DNA from: Schistocerca nitens
Taxonomy: Eukaryota; Arthropoda; Insecta; Orthoptera; Acrididae
DNA: 64,000 nt
Reading direction: 5' to 3'
NCBI RefSeq assembly: GCF_023898315.1
Contig: NC_064614.1
Coordinates: 383,097,348-383,161,347, forward strand
Part shown: piece after piece, positions 32,421 to 43,467 of the stretch
Layout of the letters: every line of letters starts with the position of its first letter
How positions within the stretch are numbered: position 1 is the stretch's first letter
Position numbers and translations under genes: made by a program
The notes under the pieces: model-generated
Seen by the model: the letters and a program-made list of their open reading frames with translations, nothing else
What the model was told of the DNA's origin: nothing
Databases searched by the model: none

Positions 32421-32754
32421 GTGCTAGGGTGTAGGGTGGAGGGGGTAGGAAAATAGATGGGGGACGATGTTGGGCTGACATTGTCATACCTGCCGACGCC
32501 ATCTTGGATCCACCATCTTGAATAAATTTGGAAACACAGCACTTTGCACCACTACTTGTGTGATCTTGTAAGGGCAGTATGGAATATTTACGTCACAGCA
32601 ATCAAGAGTGCGAAAATGGGCGTAAGAGAACTACAACGACGGTTGAGCACTGCTTTTGGCCAATAGCTGGTGAAAATAACTCGCTTCTGCTTGATTCCTA
32701 GTCTGCATATAAATATCGCACTACTTAGGAGCAAACTATCCCTCCTGAAAAGTG
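32421..32754. other. No recognisable feature
   Basis: Nothing recognised between the SINE and the pogo-like remnant. Confidence 0.35.
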
Positions 32755-33330
32755 TGTGACATCCAATTCATGGCACCTGGAACCACTGGACAAATTCAGC
32801 CTCTGGATGTTCGTTTCTTCCGAGCCTATAAAACATATTTTCGCATTATCTGAAATTACGACTCAGAGGATAGCCAGTTTCACGACAAGCTCCATGACAA
32901 ACTGTTTCGAATTCAGTTGTAAGCTATCACATTCCATGAGTTCTCATCATCATCATATTACGTCAGTACGATTCTGTACGCATTCTTTAAGAGTAGATAC
33001 CTAGCTGAACGTCCTAGACGGTCTGCCTAAGGCGGTCGCCTTCGATCTTGATGGTGCAAACGTTTGTGATCACTGTGGCGCGCCACAATTTCCGGTGTTC
33101 ATAGCGCAAGTTAATGGTTTGTTTTGAACGTTTCTTGAATGTCGACGATGTTCATCTTTGAATTGTAAAATATACATCCCATGGAAGGTTGATCTCCACA
33201 CCTCCTGGACGCTCAGTTTCCGTCGCCCTCCTGATGCACATGGTGAATCATTAGGAGATAATGTTTTTCCTGTCAAAATTGTTAACACAACACTTTCAAA
33301 TGAGCCTTAGTAAATACTGAACTTGCGACC
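32755..33330 (+). pseudogene. Probable pogo/Tigger-like (DDE_1) transposase C-terminal remnant
   Basis: The plus strand gives PGTTGQIQPLDVRFFRAYKT at about 32769-32830, the motif around the last catalytic Asp of pogo-group transposases (TxxxQPLDVxFFxxxK). After a stop come QFHDKLHDKLFRIQL and a block like ILYAFFKSRYLAERP (usually YAWxxSGY). Further on, NVCDHCGAPQFPVF starts a C-terminal C-x2-C finger seen in some insect copies. Several stops are present; no terminal repeats were found. Assignment is by motif similarity from memory. Confidence 0.55.
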
Positions 33331-33349
33331 CCGCGCTCAAGGGGTTCCT

Positions 33350-33751
33350 TGTCAGTCAGAAATAAAAAAGTACGTGTTTCAGCATTTTTGGAAATTCAAC
33401 GACTAAAGAGGGTGAACCAGTAGGTGAAAATGTTTTGAAAATAAATCATTATTAAAGAACTGCAACAGCAGTTTTAAATTTACATCTATGAAAATTGTAT
33501 TTGAAATCTTGGTTAGAAATAAAAATACTTGTTTCATCGTTTCCGGAAATTCAATTCCCTAAGGAAGTGAAATAGGGGATGAAAAGTTTTATGAAATCAT
33601 TTCATTGTGAAAGCATTTTCAAAGCTAAATCTATGAAAATTTGTATTTGGTTTCTTGATAGAAACAAAAAGGTACCGGTTTCACTGTTCCTGGAAATTCA
33701 ACCCCTAAGGTAGTGAACTAGGGCATGAAAAAATTTAAGAAAATATCTCGT
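33350..33751. repeat. Tandem repeat, three diverged units of about 145-156 bp
   Basis: Each unit contains AGAAA.AAAAA...GTTTCA, GGAAATTCAA and GGTGAA/AGTGAA. Starts are near 33357, 33513 and 33658. Shared phrases include ATCTATGAAAATT (units 1 and 2) and GGAAATTCAA.CCCTAAGG (units 2 and 3). The third unit is cut at 33751 by a Tc1 terminus. Confidence 0.75.
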
Positions 33752-34250
33752 TATACACAACTGGCCATTCAAATTGCTACATCACGAAGATGACGTGCTA
33801 CAGACGCGAAATTTAAACGACAGGAAGAAGATGCTGTGGTATGCAAATGGTTAGCTTTTCAGAGCATTCACACAAGGTTGGTGCCGGTTGCGACACCTAC
33901 AACGTGCTGACAGAGGAAAGTTTCCAACCGATTTCTCATACACAAACAGCAGTTGACCGGTGTTGCCTGGTGAAACGTTGTGATGCTTCGTGTAAGGAGG
34001 AGAAATGCGTACCATCACATTTCCGACTTTGATAAAGGTCGGATTGTAGCCTATCGCTATTGCGGTTTATCGTATCGCGAAATTTCTGCTCGCGTTAGTC
34101 GAGATCCAATGACTGTTAGCAGAGTATGGAATCGGTGGGTTCAGGAGGGTAATACGGAACGCCGTGCTGGTTCCCAACGGCCTCGTATCACTAGCAGGCG
34201 AGATGACAGGCATCTTATCCGCATGGCTGTAACGGATCACATTCATAGAT
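33752..34250 (+). mobile_element. Tc1-like transposon (family A), 5' fragment
   Basis: Begins with terminus TATACACAACTGGCCATTCA, whose continuation AATTGCTAC matches the right terminus of the copy at 1-428. The transposase N-terminus is encoded at 33980-34252. Sequence beyond 34250 has no similarity to the family, so the 3' two thirds is missing. It inserted into, or lies at the edge of, the third unit of the tandem repeat. Confidence 0.8.
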
Positions 34251-34252
34251 GA
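33980..34252 (+). pseudogene. Truncated Tc1-like transposase, DNA-binding region only
   Basis: Open frame of 90 residues. NAYHHISDFDKGRIVAYRYC then GLSYREISARVSRDPMTVSR forms the first helix-turn-helix, followed by VWNRWVQEGNTERRAGSQRP (the AT-hook-like GRP linker region, here SQRP) and DDRHLIRMAVTDH, the start of the second DNA-binding subdomain. The frame ends at 34252 where the element is truncated, so no catalytic domain is present. It could at most make a DNA-binding fragment; more likely it is silent. Confidence 0.8.
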
Positions 34253-35309
34253 CATAGATTTAATGAACAACTGCTTATAGCACATTAATTTCATAAATAA
34301 TTTCTCCTGCGAAAATATATATAAAAATGGATTATTAAGCTGAAAGAAGAAGCGCATTTTATGCTGAAAAGTAGTGAACTTCGAATTAACAGGTAGTGAA
34401 ATGTGTATAAAAATGTGTTCCATAGCTGTCCTTTCCAAAACCTTCCGTCATTATACTATGCAATATAACACCTGCTGTCAAAGCAAACTGCAACAAATAC
34501 TTAAATAACTATATAGCATAAATACATAACTTCCACATTATCCTCATCTGTAAAGAAAAAACTTCATTATCCATCACTTCATTACTTATATTATCATAAC
34601 TCCATTATTATCATCACCTCTAAAGAAAAACTTCATTATCCATAGTAGCATATTCTTCTTCATTATTCATCAGCATTCATTATCATCTGCAAAAAATCAC
34701 TTCATTATTCATTACATAACTATTCCTTATCTCTAGCATATTTCATCACTAAAACTGAGATGTGTAGTTCCGTCTGACAGCCTGCATCAATCGCCTTGTA
34801 TTCTGAAAGAAAAAATTAGTTAAGACTGCTATTCTACGATGTGTATAGTATATTCTTGTTAATGCTTGTTAATTCTGATCCATTTACTCTTCCTCATAGG
34901 GTTTTTGCATCTTCTTTCGTTTATTCCTAATGTGAAATTCCCATTTCTGTTTAATTTATTTCCTTTACACGTTATTTCTTTCTGAAAATGATGAACAAAG
35001 ATTAATATCGTGCATTTACATCATATACTCACTAAATAATGACTGGTTTATGGTAACTTAATTAAGCATACAGCATAACATGACAGAAAAAGTAATATGT
35101 CAAAGACATTGACAGTGTTCAGATGCAAAAAGTGTACACAGAATATCACAATGCAGCAGCAAAGAAAAAAAAATGTAAAACAGTCACGATCTTGAGATGT
35201 CATAGGGCAAAAAAATGTCAAAGTCAACTGGTGTTTGTTATATCTTAACCATTTCATAGTGCATACAAACAAAACATGAAAACAATCGTACATACATAAA
35301 CAAATGATG
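34251..35309. repeat. AT-rich region with short CATTATC/CTTCATTATCCAT repeats
   Basis: Two copies of a phrase ending TAAAGAAAAA.CTTCATTATC lie at about 34536-34575 and 34602-34643, followed by further CATTATTCAT variants to about 34710. From about 34740 on it may be the 3' flank or LTR of the minus-strand Gypsy; no coding sequence was recognised. Confidence 0.45.
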
Positions 35310-35312
35310 ACA

Positions 35313-35547
35313 ACTTGCCAAGAAAAAATGCGATAATCATCAATAAGTAGTCATGTGAATATAATTGCATAAGTAGTCATAAAATGTGTAAGTTCATCTG
35401 GAAAAATATGCACGGTCTGATGTGTAACGACAAGAAGAGCGACCTGCTAACCTTACCTTGCCGGGCACTTGCTAAGAAAAAATACGATAATCATCAATAG
35501 GTAGTCATGTGAATACAATTGCAGATATAGCCATAAAATGTGTAAAT
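35313..35547. repeat. Direct repeat pair (about 78 bp) downstream of Gypsy integrase
   Basis: ACTTGCCAAGAAAAAATGCG at 35315 and ACTTGCTAAGAAAAAATACG at 35467 begin two copies of about 78 bp. Both continue ATAATCATCAATA.GTAGTC and end near CATAAAATGTGTAA. The period is about 152 bp. They lie just 3' of the integrase stop. Confidence 0.8.
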
Positions 35548-35579
35548 GGCATCATAGCATGTTAAATCATAAAGTATCT

Positions 35580-37309
35580 TCATTCAATAAAGGGTTTAAT
35601 GTTAGAGACATGGTGGTTGCCTTTAGTTTTTCTGGTACTCAGAGTTTCGACGTGTACAACATTCGGGTGAGGAATGCTGCGAATCCGATACGGACCTGCG
35701 TATAGAAGTTCAAATTTACTGCACTTACCTTTTATTTTGTCGGATAAATAGTGTGTACGTACTAATATCTTCTGTCCAATGTGAAAGTCTCGGCGTGTAC
35801 AAACCTGTTTTTGCTGTCTTCTCCGGCGCTCTGCGGCACGTTTGATGTTGTTCAGCGCAATGTCAATTATTTCGTGGTGTCGTAATCGACGAGATGTAGA
35901 AAAATTTACTAATTCTGTAATTTTGTTCGGTGGTTCAACGTTTTTCAGTATAACAGACGGAGATAGCATAGTGGATTCATTTGGAATGGAATTAATTACA
36001 TCTTGGAATGATAATATGTGTGTGTCCCAATCAATATGTCTTTTGTGACAGTATATTCTACACAGTTTACCAATTTCTTTCATTAATCTTTCATAGGGGT
36101 TCGAAGAAGCATGGTACTTGGATATATAGATCGGAGAAATGTTTCTAGCTCGTAACATGCGTGTCCATATAGCGGAACGAAATTGTGATCCATTATCGGA
36201 AATTACTTTCATCACATGCCCTACATGAAATAGAAAATATTTTACAAATGCTTTCGAAACAGTTTTAGCGGTAGCTTTGCGTAACGGAGTGAAAGTAACA
36301 AATTTTGAAGTGAGTTCAGCAGCGACAAAGATGTAGCAAAAACCTCTGTTAGTTCTGGGAATCGGACCAAAAATGTCTACTGCGGCCATATGTCTTAATT
36401 TAACAGGTACAATGGGATATAATGGAGGAATATGTGAAGTGGTGTCTGACTTAGCTTTCTGGCAAATTTTACATGACGCTAAAACTCGTCGTATACGTTT
36501 TTCCATGTTGTTAAAATAACAGTTCTGTCTCAGTATAAGAAAACATTTTCTAGCTCCGTAATGTGCGTAACTTAAATGAGTGTACCAGAGTAATTTGTTA
36601 ACCAGTTCGTCAGGAATGCATAATAACCAATTGTTGCTGTCTGGATGAGGGCGGCGAAACAGAATGTCATTGCGTACAGTCTAGTGGTTTCTAATCGTAA
36701 CATTATTCTTATTTTGCCAAAGGTGTTTAATTTCTTTCCACACATTGTCTTTACTTTGCTCTTTTGCTATGTCCTGTAATGACGACGAAATAAAATTTTC
36801 AAATGCAACTTGCTGAATGTACATGACGCTGAAATTTGCTTTGCAGAAGTTGGTTGCGACGTCTTGCTGATTGTTGCTGAGAGAACGAGATAGTGCGTCT
36901 GCTACAACATTTTGTGTGCCGGGAATGTGAACTATTGTAAAATTAAATTCCTGTAAATAAAGTTTCCATCTGCTTAATTTGTCGTGTGTAAATTTAGCCG
37001 AAAGTAAAAATTGTATTGCTCTATGGTCTGTGTAAACGGTGGTATGTCTGCCATAAAGAAATGTCTAAATCTCGTGAAAGCCCATATAACACATAATGTT
37101 TCCAGTTCCGTAACAGAATAATTTCGTTCCGCAGGTGACAGAATGCGACTTGCAAATGCGATGCTTTTAATTACTGTAGAGCCATCTTCTTCAATTTCCT
37201 GAAAAATATGTACCCCTAAAGCGGTGTTGGAACTGTCGGTGGCAATGGAAAAATTTCTAGTAAGATCTAGGTGCGATAAAAGTGGTGCATTAAACAAAGC
37301 ATGTTTCAA
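35580..37309 (-). pseudogene. Gypsy RNase H-integrase segment; integrase open and with full triad
   Basis: RNase H starts in the frame at 37309 (SHLDLTRNFSIATDSSNTAL, with catalytic Asp in ATDSS) and includes SPAERNYSVTELETLCVIWA. After a frameshift near 37060 come TVYTDHRAIQFLL and FTIVHIPGTQNVVADALSR. A stop near 36685 precedes the integrase zinc-binding region. From 36506 to 35580 there is an open frame of 308 residues: CKICQK of the HHCC domain, Asp44 in AVDIFGPI, Asp104 in ISDNGSQF, Glu139 in NPYERLM, and a basic C-terminal region (GPYRIRSIPHPNVVHV). The triad is complete, but without RT in the same copy it could only act as part of another element. Confidence 0.8.
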
Positions 37310-37329
37310 ATAACATTCTCGTGAACAAG

Positions 37330-39780
37330 ATTCTGCGTGTCGAAAGTATTGTTTGCGTTACTGGAATATGCTTCCTGTACTGTATTTAATCAAATTCTTT
37401 CTGACGTGTTATTTTCAGGAGGATGCTGTGGCATTTCAACTATTTATACTGTTCTATGTTTCTTCCTGACGTATTACGCTCTGGATGATACCTAGTGTCT
37501 GGTTCATTCATGATTATATGTTGTTGCTGATGTTCTTGCTGCTGAAAAGATCGTTATTAAATGTACGCTGAAAAATTGTGCTCATTACTTTTACGTCTGT
37601 CGTAATAGTCATTTTTATACGGCGCAGTGCGATACGAGTTGAAATAGTGTGTTTTCTGTACGTACTCATTTCTTTGCTGCCGTGCGTTACTATTTGTTGT
37701 AGCTGAGACTATACGTGCACGCGGCGAAACATTAAAGTTTGGTTGACCTTGTAGACTGCATTGTTGGTTACGTATGCTAAGCGGCTGACTTTCATGCTGT
37801 TGTGGTGAAAAACATTTATTGTTACCAAAATGTGGTTGCGGCTGCTGAAAATTTTGTACATACTGATGATTATGATTTTTTTTTGTGGTATTATAGTTCT
37901 CGTAGTTGTCATTTCTGGAGCGTCTAATGAAAAATTGTCACTTTTGGTATAACTTGTCTTATCGGGTTTTCTTGACTCATTTTTCTTAATTCTAGGTAGA
38001 GCAATAGTTAAAGAGCTGTTTTGATAGATATAAAGGATAGTAGAAGAGAAGGCAGCAGTGCAGAAAACTAAAGATGAAACAGCACTACTACAGCTCGGGG
38101 CCGTATGCACGCTACGGAACATATTCATTAAAGCGTAATGAATCCCCTGAGGTCTATTACGCACTGCAAATACATTTCAGCTTTTGCGTTACAGGCAATG
38201 ACGGTGAAAATTCACAAACAAATTGTTGTATCCCTGCTAATTGTAGTTTCTGTATTACACGCAATGCTATTGAAAGTACAAAAATAAATCGACGTAACCA
38301 GTTCAAAGCGTGTACCTGTGTTCTATCATTATTAAGTTCCTTAGATTTTTTAACACATACAAATTGCTTATAATCAACGTTCTTATCACTGAATTTGAGA
38401 ACACGTTCAGGTTTGTGTGAGAATCTGTTTGTCTGTGTCATTTCGGATTTCAAGTTGCGTAGCTTTTCAGATTTTAAGTCGCGTAGTCTCTGTAAATTGC
38501 TCAAATTATACGCGCTGCGTGAGTCTGACAAATGTTCACTAAGTGGCGTCTGCTGTGATGTGTTAAACCCTGAAACATTTTTTATCTCTGTTACCTCTTG
38601 CTGTAAACATGACAATTTTCTACGCAAAGTGTTATTAGATGAATCGATCTCATTAATTGTCTGCTGTAAATTTTGGAATTCAGGTGTTTGGTTAAACGAA
38701 ATCGGTGCAGTATCGTCTGATTTGCCCTCATTATTACTTTCAATAACATCAATACGACTGGCCAATTCATCATATTTTTCAGTCAGTATTTTTACCTGAT
38801 CATCGGTTTTAGTGTCTGAGGCATTAATCTGTTTTTGTAATTTATGTGTGGTTTCGTTCAATTTTTTAACGTCAGCTTTGACGACATCGGAATCCTGTGT
38901 TAGTTCTAATTGTTCGAGTCTGTCGGTCACTGTTTGAAAATCTACTGAGTGTGTATCTGTTTTTGATTTAAGGTCAGAAATCTCATCACGTAATTCAGTG
39001 TTCAACTGTTCGATGGTATTAATTTTGTCCGATACTGTAGCAATATTGTTGTCTACATATGTTTTTGCCTTCGCAAAGATTTTACGTTTGTCTTCTTGTC
39101 TCTGAGCAGTGATTGTTTCCATGACTTGACGTTTTACTTTATTTTGATCCTGAATAAATTTGCGGAAACGTGTATCACTGTTTTGTATGTGCTGATTGAA
39201 GCGCTCGTCAATTTGAGTGTTCTGTTGTTCGAATTTCGTGTCTATCTTTTCATCCATTGTGCGCGAAAGTTCTGCTGTCATTGCTTTAAACTCGTCGCGT
39301 AATTGTGTAGCTTTTTCAGAGCATTGTTTAGCGACTCCGCTAATTTCCGCTCTAAGTGTTTCTGTTGTAGCTGTTTGCATTTCCCTTAATTCCTGAGCAA
39401 TAGACCTAATTTCTTCGCTACTTTTTCTTGAACAAGCCTCAATTTCCTCGCGCAACTGTTCCTTAGTATCATGACATTGCGCAGCAACGTCTCTAATTTG
39501 TTCACTAAGCTGTCTGGATTTATTGTCTAATTTTTCATTTAACTGTCTGTAATAGTTGTCTAATTTTTCATTGAACTGTTTGCTATCTTCACTCTGTTGT
39601 CTGACCTGTTCACTAAGTTCTTTGTGATTTTTGTCTTGTCTTTCATTCGTTATCTAGTTTTTCAATACGTTCATTAATTCGTAGCAACAATGCCATAATT
39701 GAATCCGACACAAAATTAGCATTTCTATTCTCTGTGCTGTTTAATGGTGGATCTGGAATTGTCTCGCTTTCTGTAACCAT
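37330..39780 (-). pseudogene. Gypsy gag with long coiled coil, frameshifted
   Basis: The start MVTESETIPDPPLNSTENRN at 39780 precedes SIMALLLRINERIEKLDNE and a stop; a frameshift near 39650 leads into the long heptad-rich region (LNEKLDNKSRQLSEQIRD, then the 432-residue open frame 39455-38157). This region is rich in Glu, Lys, Gln, Leu and Ile and should form an extended coiled coil. Near its end DRTQVHALNWLRRFIFVLS corresponds to the start of the capsid-like part. Another shift near 38160 leads to a Gln/Asn/Tyr-rich tail (YKNDYYDRRKSNEHNF near 37560-37610). No CCHC knuckle is visible. The product would form the particle shell of the retrotransposon. Confidence 0.65.
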
Positions 39781-40790
39781 TTGGTTATAACAGTTGAATA
39801 TTATCTTTCATTTTTGCGGGGAGGTTACAAGTCTTTCGACACGAAGTATGCAAGGGAGGTCTCCAGTAAGCTGTTTTCAGGTTCAGATATTTAAAGACCA
39901 GGAGATGTTGGAGTAAACATAGATAACAGAGAGCCTCCTTCAACACGGCTGCTTTCAGATAGAGCTGTTTACTAGTCCGTCTCTGGTAGCTCTTTGAATA
40001 TCAAACACTACTGATACCACTGCTACTGTCCCCGCCTCCTGTAATTCACTTGCTGTTAACTGTTTCTGCAGAGTTAGGAGGGAAAAACTTGAAATATTAC
40101 TGTAGTCATAGCCCTTAGATTCACAATGCCCGTCCAAAGTGCAAAAGACAGTGACCGCTTCATTTAGGATGGCATTTTAATCCGTGATAAAATTAACCCC
40201 CTATAGCTCAGATGTGAACGATCAACTAGACCTCACTACCCAATTACCTCTGAAAAGAAACATTACTACCTACACGTCTCAAGAGCACCGGCAGAATACT
40301 ATAGTCAACGAGAACATACGTTTAGAGTAAAACATATGGCCGTATTCAAAAGTGAGAATAAAATGATTGAACTGGATGTTAACCATTATCTTGACCTGAC
40401 TATGCAGCCCAACGGTCAATACTGAGCGACCGGAATCAGATACAGTACATGCAACCGTTGTCTGGTAAATCGCACAAATTGAACAAAATCGCACAACCTG
40501 AACATGGTTTACGGGCTATTTTGTCACTCTCGCCAAGGCGAATGCCGACTGAACAACCCGAGTCGAATACAGTACATGCGACCGTTGTTTGATTAACTAC
40601 CTACCCTGGACGTGGTTTATAGGCTATTTTGTTACTGTCACCAAGGCGAATGCTGGGTTGGTTCATCAACTCTGCCCCAAAAAGAAAACACATAGATACT
40701 TAAAGTACAATTACACAGGGGACACACTCCCCACGACTGACACTGGTAGTTCATAAGAGTCATACGTGGCGCTATGGGCATGTGAACTCA
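39781..40790. repeat. Probable Gypsy leader/LTR with a 127-bp direct repeat
   Basis: TACAGTACATGCAACCGTTG at 40441 and TACAGTACATGCGACCGTTG at 40568 start two copies that continue through GGTTTA..GGCTATTTTGT.ACT and end CACCAAGGCGAATGC. The phrase TTGTAACCTCCCCGC (minus strand, about 39825) could mark an LTR or leader boundary; unproven. Confidence 0.5.
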
Positions 40791-40793
40791 GCA

Positions 40794-40794
<1 letters not shown>

Positions 40795-40824
<30 letters not shown>
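40795..40824 (+). repeat. Poly(A) run of 30
   Basis: Thirty uninterrupted A residues. Could be the tail of a retroposed sequence ending here, but no source transcript was recognised upstream. Confidence 0.8.
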
Positions 40825-40827
<3 letters not shown>

Positions 40828-43191
40828 CATCGCATATGAGCTATTTCGCATCATTAGCAGATCGGTTCACATCACAAATACTGAAGAAAAGAAAACAACT
40901 AACTGTTAACTTGCAGCTGCCTGAAGGGATCGAAAATATTTTGTAAAGAAAAAAGGAGATTTATACATGAGAATTGTATCACGTTCGCATCATAAAGATT
41001 GTAACAGTATATTCAAGGAACCTGTGCATAGCATCAGAAGTCATCAGCTTTTGCTACGCATTCAAATTTTATTAATGTACGTATCTACCGACAAAAATCT
41101 AAACTGGGAAACATATTTTAACAGATAGTTTTGGGTATAAAGAAAGCAAAAACTGGAGTTGATTTATTTACGTTCATACACACAGTTGGTAATTTTTTAC
41201 TCAGAACATTTTAGTGGATCTTACTAAATGGAATTTTACGGGGTGAGAAGCTGAATTCTCTCACCTCACATAACTTTTGATTCTGTAAAGATATTTCCAT
41301 ACGAGTAGTGAACAGTGTGACATGAAACATAAACCAACACGTTCTCGGTGTCCTACAGTCACAGATATAAAGGCTTCAACTATTTTTAAATACAATTATG
41401 GGAGTCTTTGCGTCGGAAATGCAGATCTCTGTGTTAAAAATTAAGAATTTTTAGGTCTGACAAGAAATAACGGAATAAAAATAAACTGAAAATGAGAATT
41501 TTGCGCTGTTGCTGCCGTTTGAGAGGCATGCCTCCTGGTTTTTTATGCCACACTCCTCGGAAACTTGCGTCGCCTGGCAAACAAACAAATGATCGCAATT
41601 TCTTGTTAGAGATATAATTATTAGAATTTACACTAAAATGCATTGTTTTACATCAAAATTGAAAGATTTCTTCTTTTGGATATTTATACACTGTGCTACG
41701 TCATTTCTACAAAGACAAAATATCGTACATTAAACAACGCTCATTTATTTTAGTATGTTCTTTGAAGAACGTGTGTAAAACGAAAACGCTTCACCACCGA
41801 TAAACTCATTGTGGTCAACATGTTGGTATAATTGCTTTACACGCGGAAAAAATTTCATATCCTCAATACCGCCGGAACATATTCGTCGGCCGTATGTTTT
41901 ACATGATATTCAGAGAAAGCAACCTAAGGGGGTCACGTTAGGAGATCATATTGGAATGCTTTGGATACCTGGATACCTGGTAAGTCCACAGCCATGGATA
42001 CCTGATAAGTCCACAGCCATGGGTGTCTTGGAATTTTTCCATCACTCTATCAGATTGATTGACTAATAAATTAGATCGATACCCTCTTTGTGTGGGCAGT
42101 TTTTCCTTGCATCCTATTAGTGGATCCCAGGACAGGTATCAAATGCCTGGTTTCCGAACTTTGCTCTTCCCCTTTCCAGATTTATACTGGCACAGTTAGG
42201 ACATTTGTAGGAAGTCCATTATGTTGGAGATAGCTGACAATTTCAAAATTCAGCTGAATTGCTTGCTACATCCTTGAACAAACAGCAGAGGGGGTGGAGT
42301 GTCGTCTGTGCTCCCAATACAATTATCGGAAACAATAAATTCATCAATTGGTAATTTGATGTTGCGACTGGATTTAAAAGCATTATATAATGCCTAGGCT
42401 GATTATAACAACTGCACTGGAACGAAGAATGAGGACGAGGAGGAGGGGGACAAGGAAGCAGCTACCATTTGATTGGATAATAATAACAACGAATACCACT
42501 CCCACACTTCCGCTGCAATACAGAGTCCACCAGACTGTATTGAGAAGCAGTAAACACCACATACTTATACCACATTCCATTCCATAATAGCAGTTTTCAC
42601 AGTTACGTGTCAGAGATTATTGAAATACTCGCACACCCCATGCGCCCTTGTCCCAATGTCCACACGCAGTGCCCCAGTCCAGATGTGGCGCACCACTAAT
42701 TGCTGCCATGGACGCGCTTCACAGCGTTTGCGCCAGTTCTGCAGCCGAACTCAGCCTGCCAGAGAGGACCGCCCGGTCGTGGAGGACGTCCAGGATGACC
42801 CGAGTTATAGGAATTCAGATGTTATCAATACGTCCAGCATCAACACTTGCCAGCTATTGATAATGAATCTTCAAAAATATTAACATAGTAACCGGAGAAT
42901 ACTCGCAGCAAACGCGAATGTTCCCCAACACATACCGAGTGTAAGTTCGCTATTCACCAGCCGAGAGGGCTACACCATTAGGTCAACTGCATTCCCATTT
43001 CCCACCTAACTGGTTAGGGAGACTCAGCGAAGGCTCACAGCTTAAGCTGGAAATGTTAGTTCGTTTTGGTCACTCACTCGCCATGCACCCGGATGGCCAC
43101 CAGAGTCGTCCTAGGAAACAAGCCACATATTTATATTACGATTGCAGTCCAAATCTGGTGACATTTGACAATAAACTAAATATTGGAAATA
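40825..43191. other. No recognisable feature
   Basis: About 2.4 kb without recognised domains. Small local duplications such as TGGATACCTGG.TAAGTCCACAGCCATGG (41961-42021) occur. ORFs are short and look random. Confidence 0.4.
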
Positions 43192-43205
43192 TCTCTTCTT
43201 GATAG

Positions 43206-43453
43206 TCCGCAGCTCGTGGTCTTGCGGTAGCGTTCTCGCTACCCGCGCATAGGGTCCCGGGTTCGATTCCCCGCGGGGTCATGGATTTTCTCTGCCTCGT
43301 GATGACTGGGTGTTGTGTGTTCTTCATCATCATTGACGCACGCAAGTCGCCGAAGTGGCGTCAACTAAAAAGAACTTGCAATACGGCGGCCGAACTTCCT
43401 CAAATGGAGCCTCCCGGTCAACAACGCCATACGATCATTTCATTTCATTTTCA
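43206..43453 (+). repeat. tRNA-derived SINE, type C
   Basis: Head: CTCGTGGTCTTGCGGTAGCG with an A-box, then GGTCCCGGGTTCGATTCCCC (B-box GGTTCGATTCC). The body contains TGACTGGGTGTTGTGTGTTC; the tail is CATTT repeats. Target-site duplication TCTCTTCTTGATAG (43192-43205) and CCTCTTCCTGATGG (43454-43467), 11 of 14 matching. Head and 3' end differ from types A and B. Confidence 0.88.
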
Positions 43454-43467
43454 CCTCTTCCTGATGG

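Larger units (their letters stand above)
35310..40700 (-). mobile_element. Gypsy LTR retrotransposon lacking reverse transcriptase
   Basis: Minus strand, 5' to 3': leader (about 40700-39781), gag with a long coiled coil (39780 to about 37330), then directly RNase H (from 37309) and integrase (to 35580), then a 3' region with direct repeats. Protease and RT, normally between gag and RNase H, are missing. LTR boundaries could not be fixed by eye; the 5' limit is approximate. Confidence 0.75.

Noticed and set aside
32284-32502. Recurring short proteins ending in GSNPASGMDVCDVLRLVRF (also 54405-54728, 19681-20058, 62110 end)
   Set aside because: This peptide is a translation of the SINE head and body and appears wherever a type A SINE is open in that frame.
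31488-35547. CRISPR-like or array immune system in the tandem repeats
   Set aside because: Units are long, diverged and adjacent without unique spacers, and the genome is eukaryotic.
40795-40824. Poly(A) run as evidence of a processed pseudogene
   Set aside because: No recognisable coding sequence or target-site duplication lies upstream of it.
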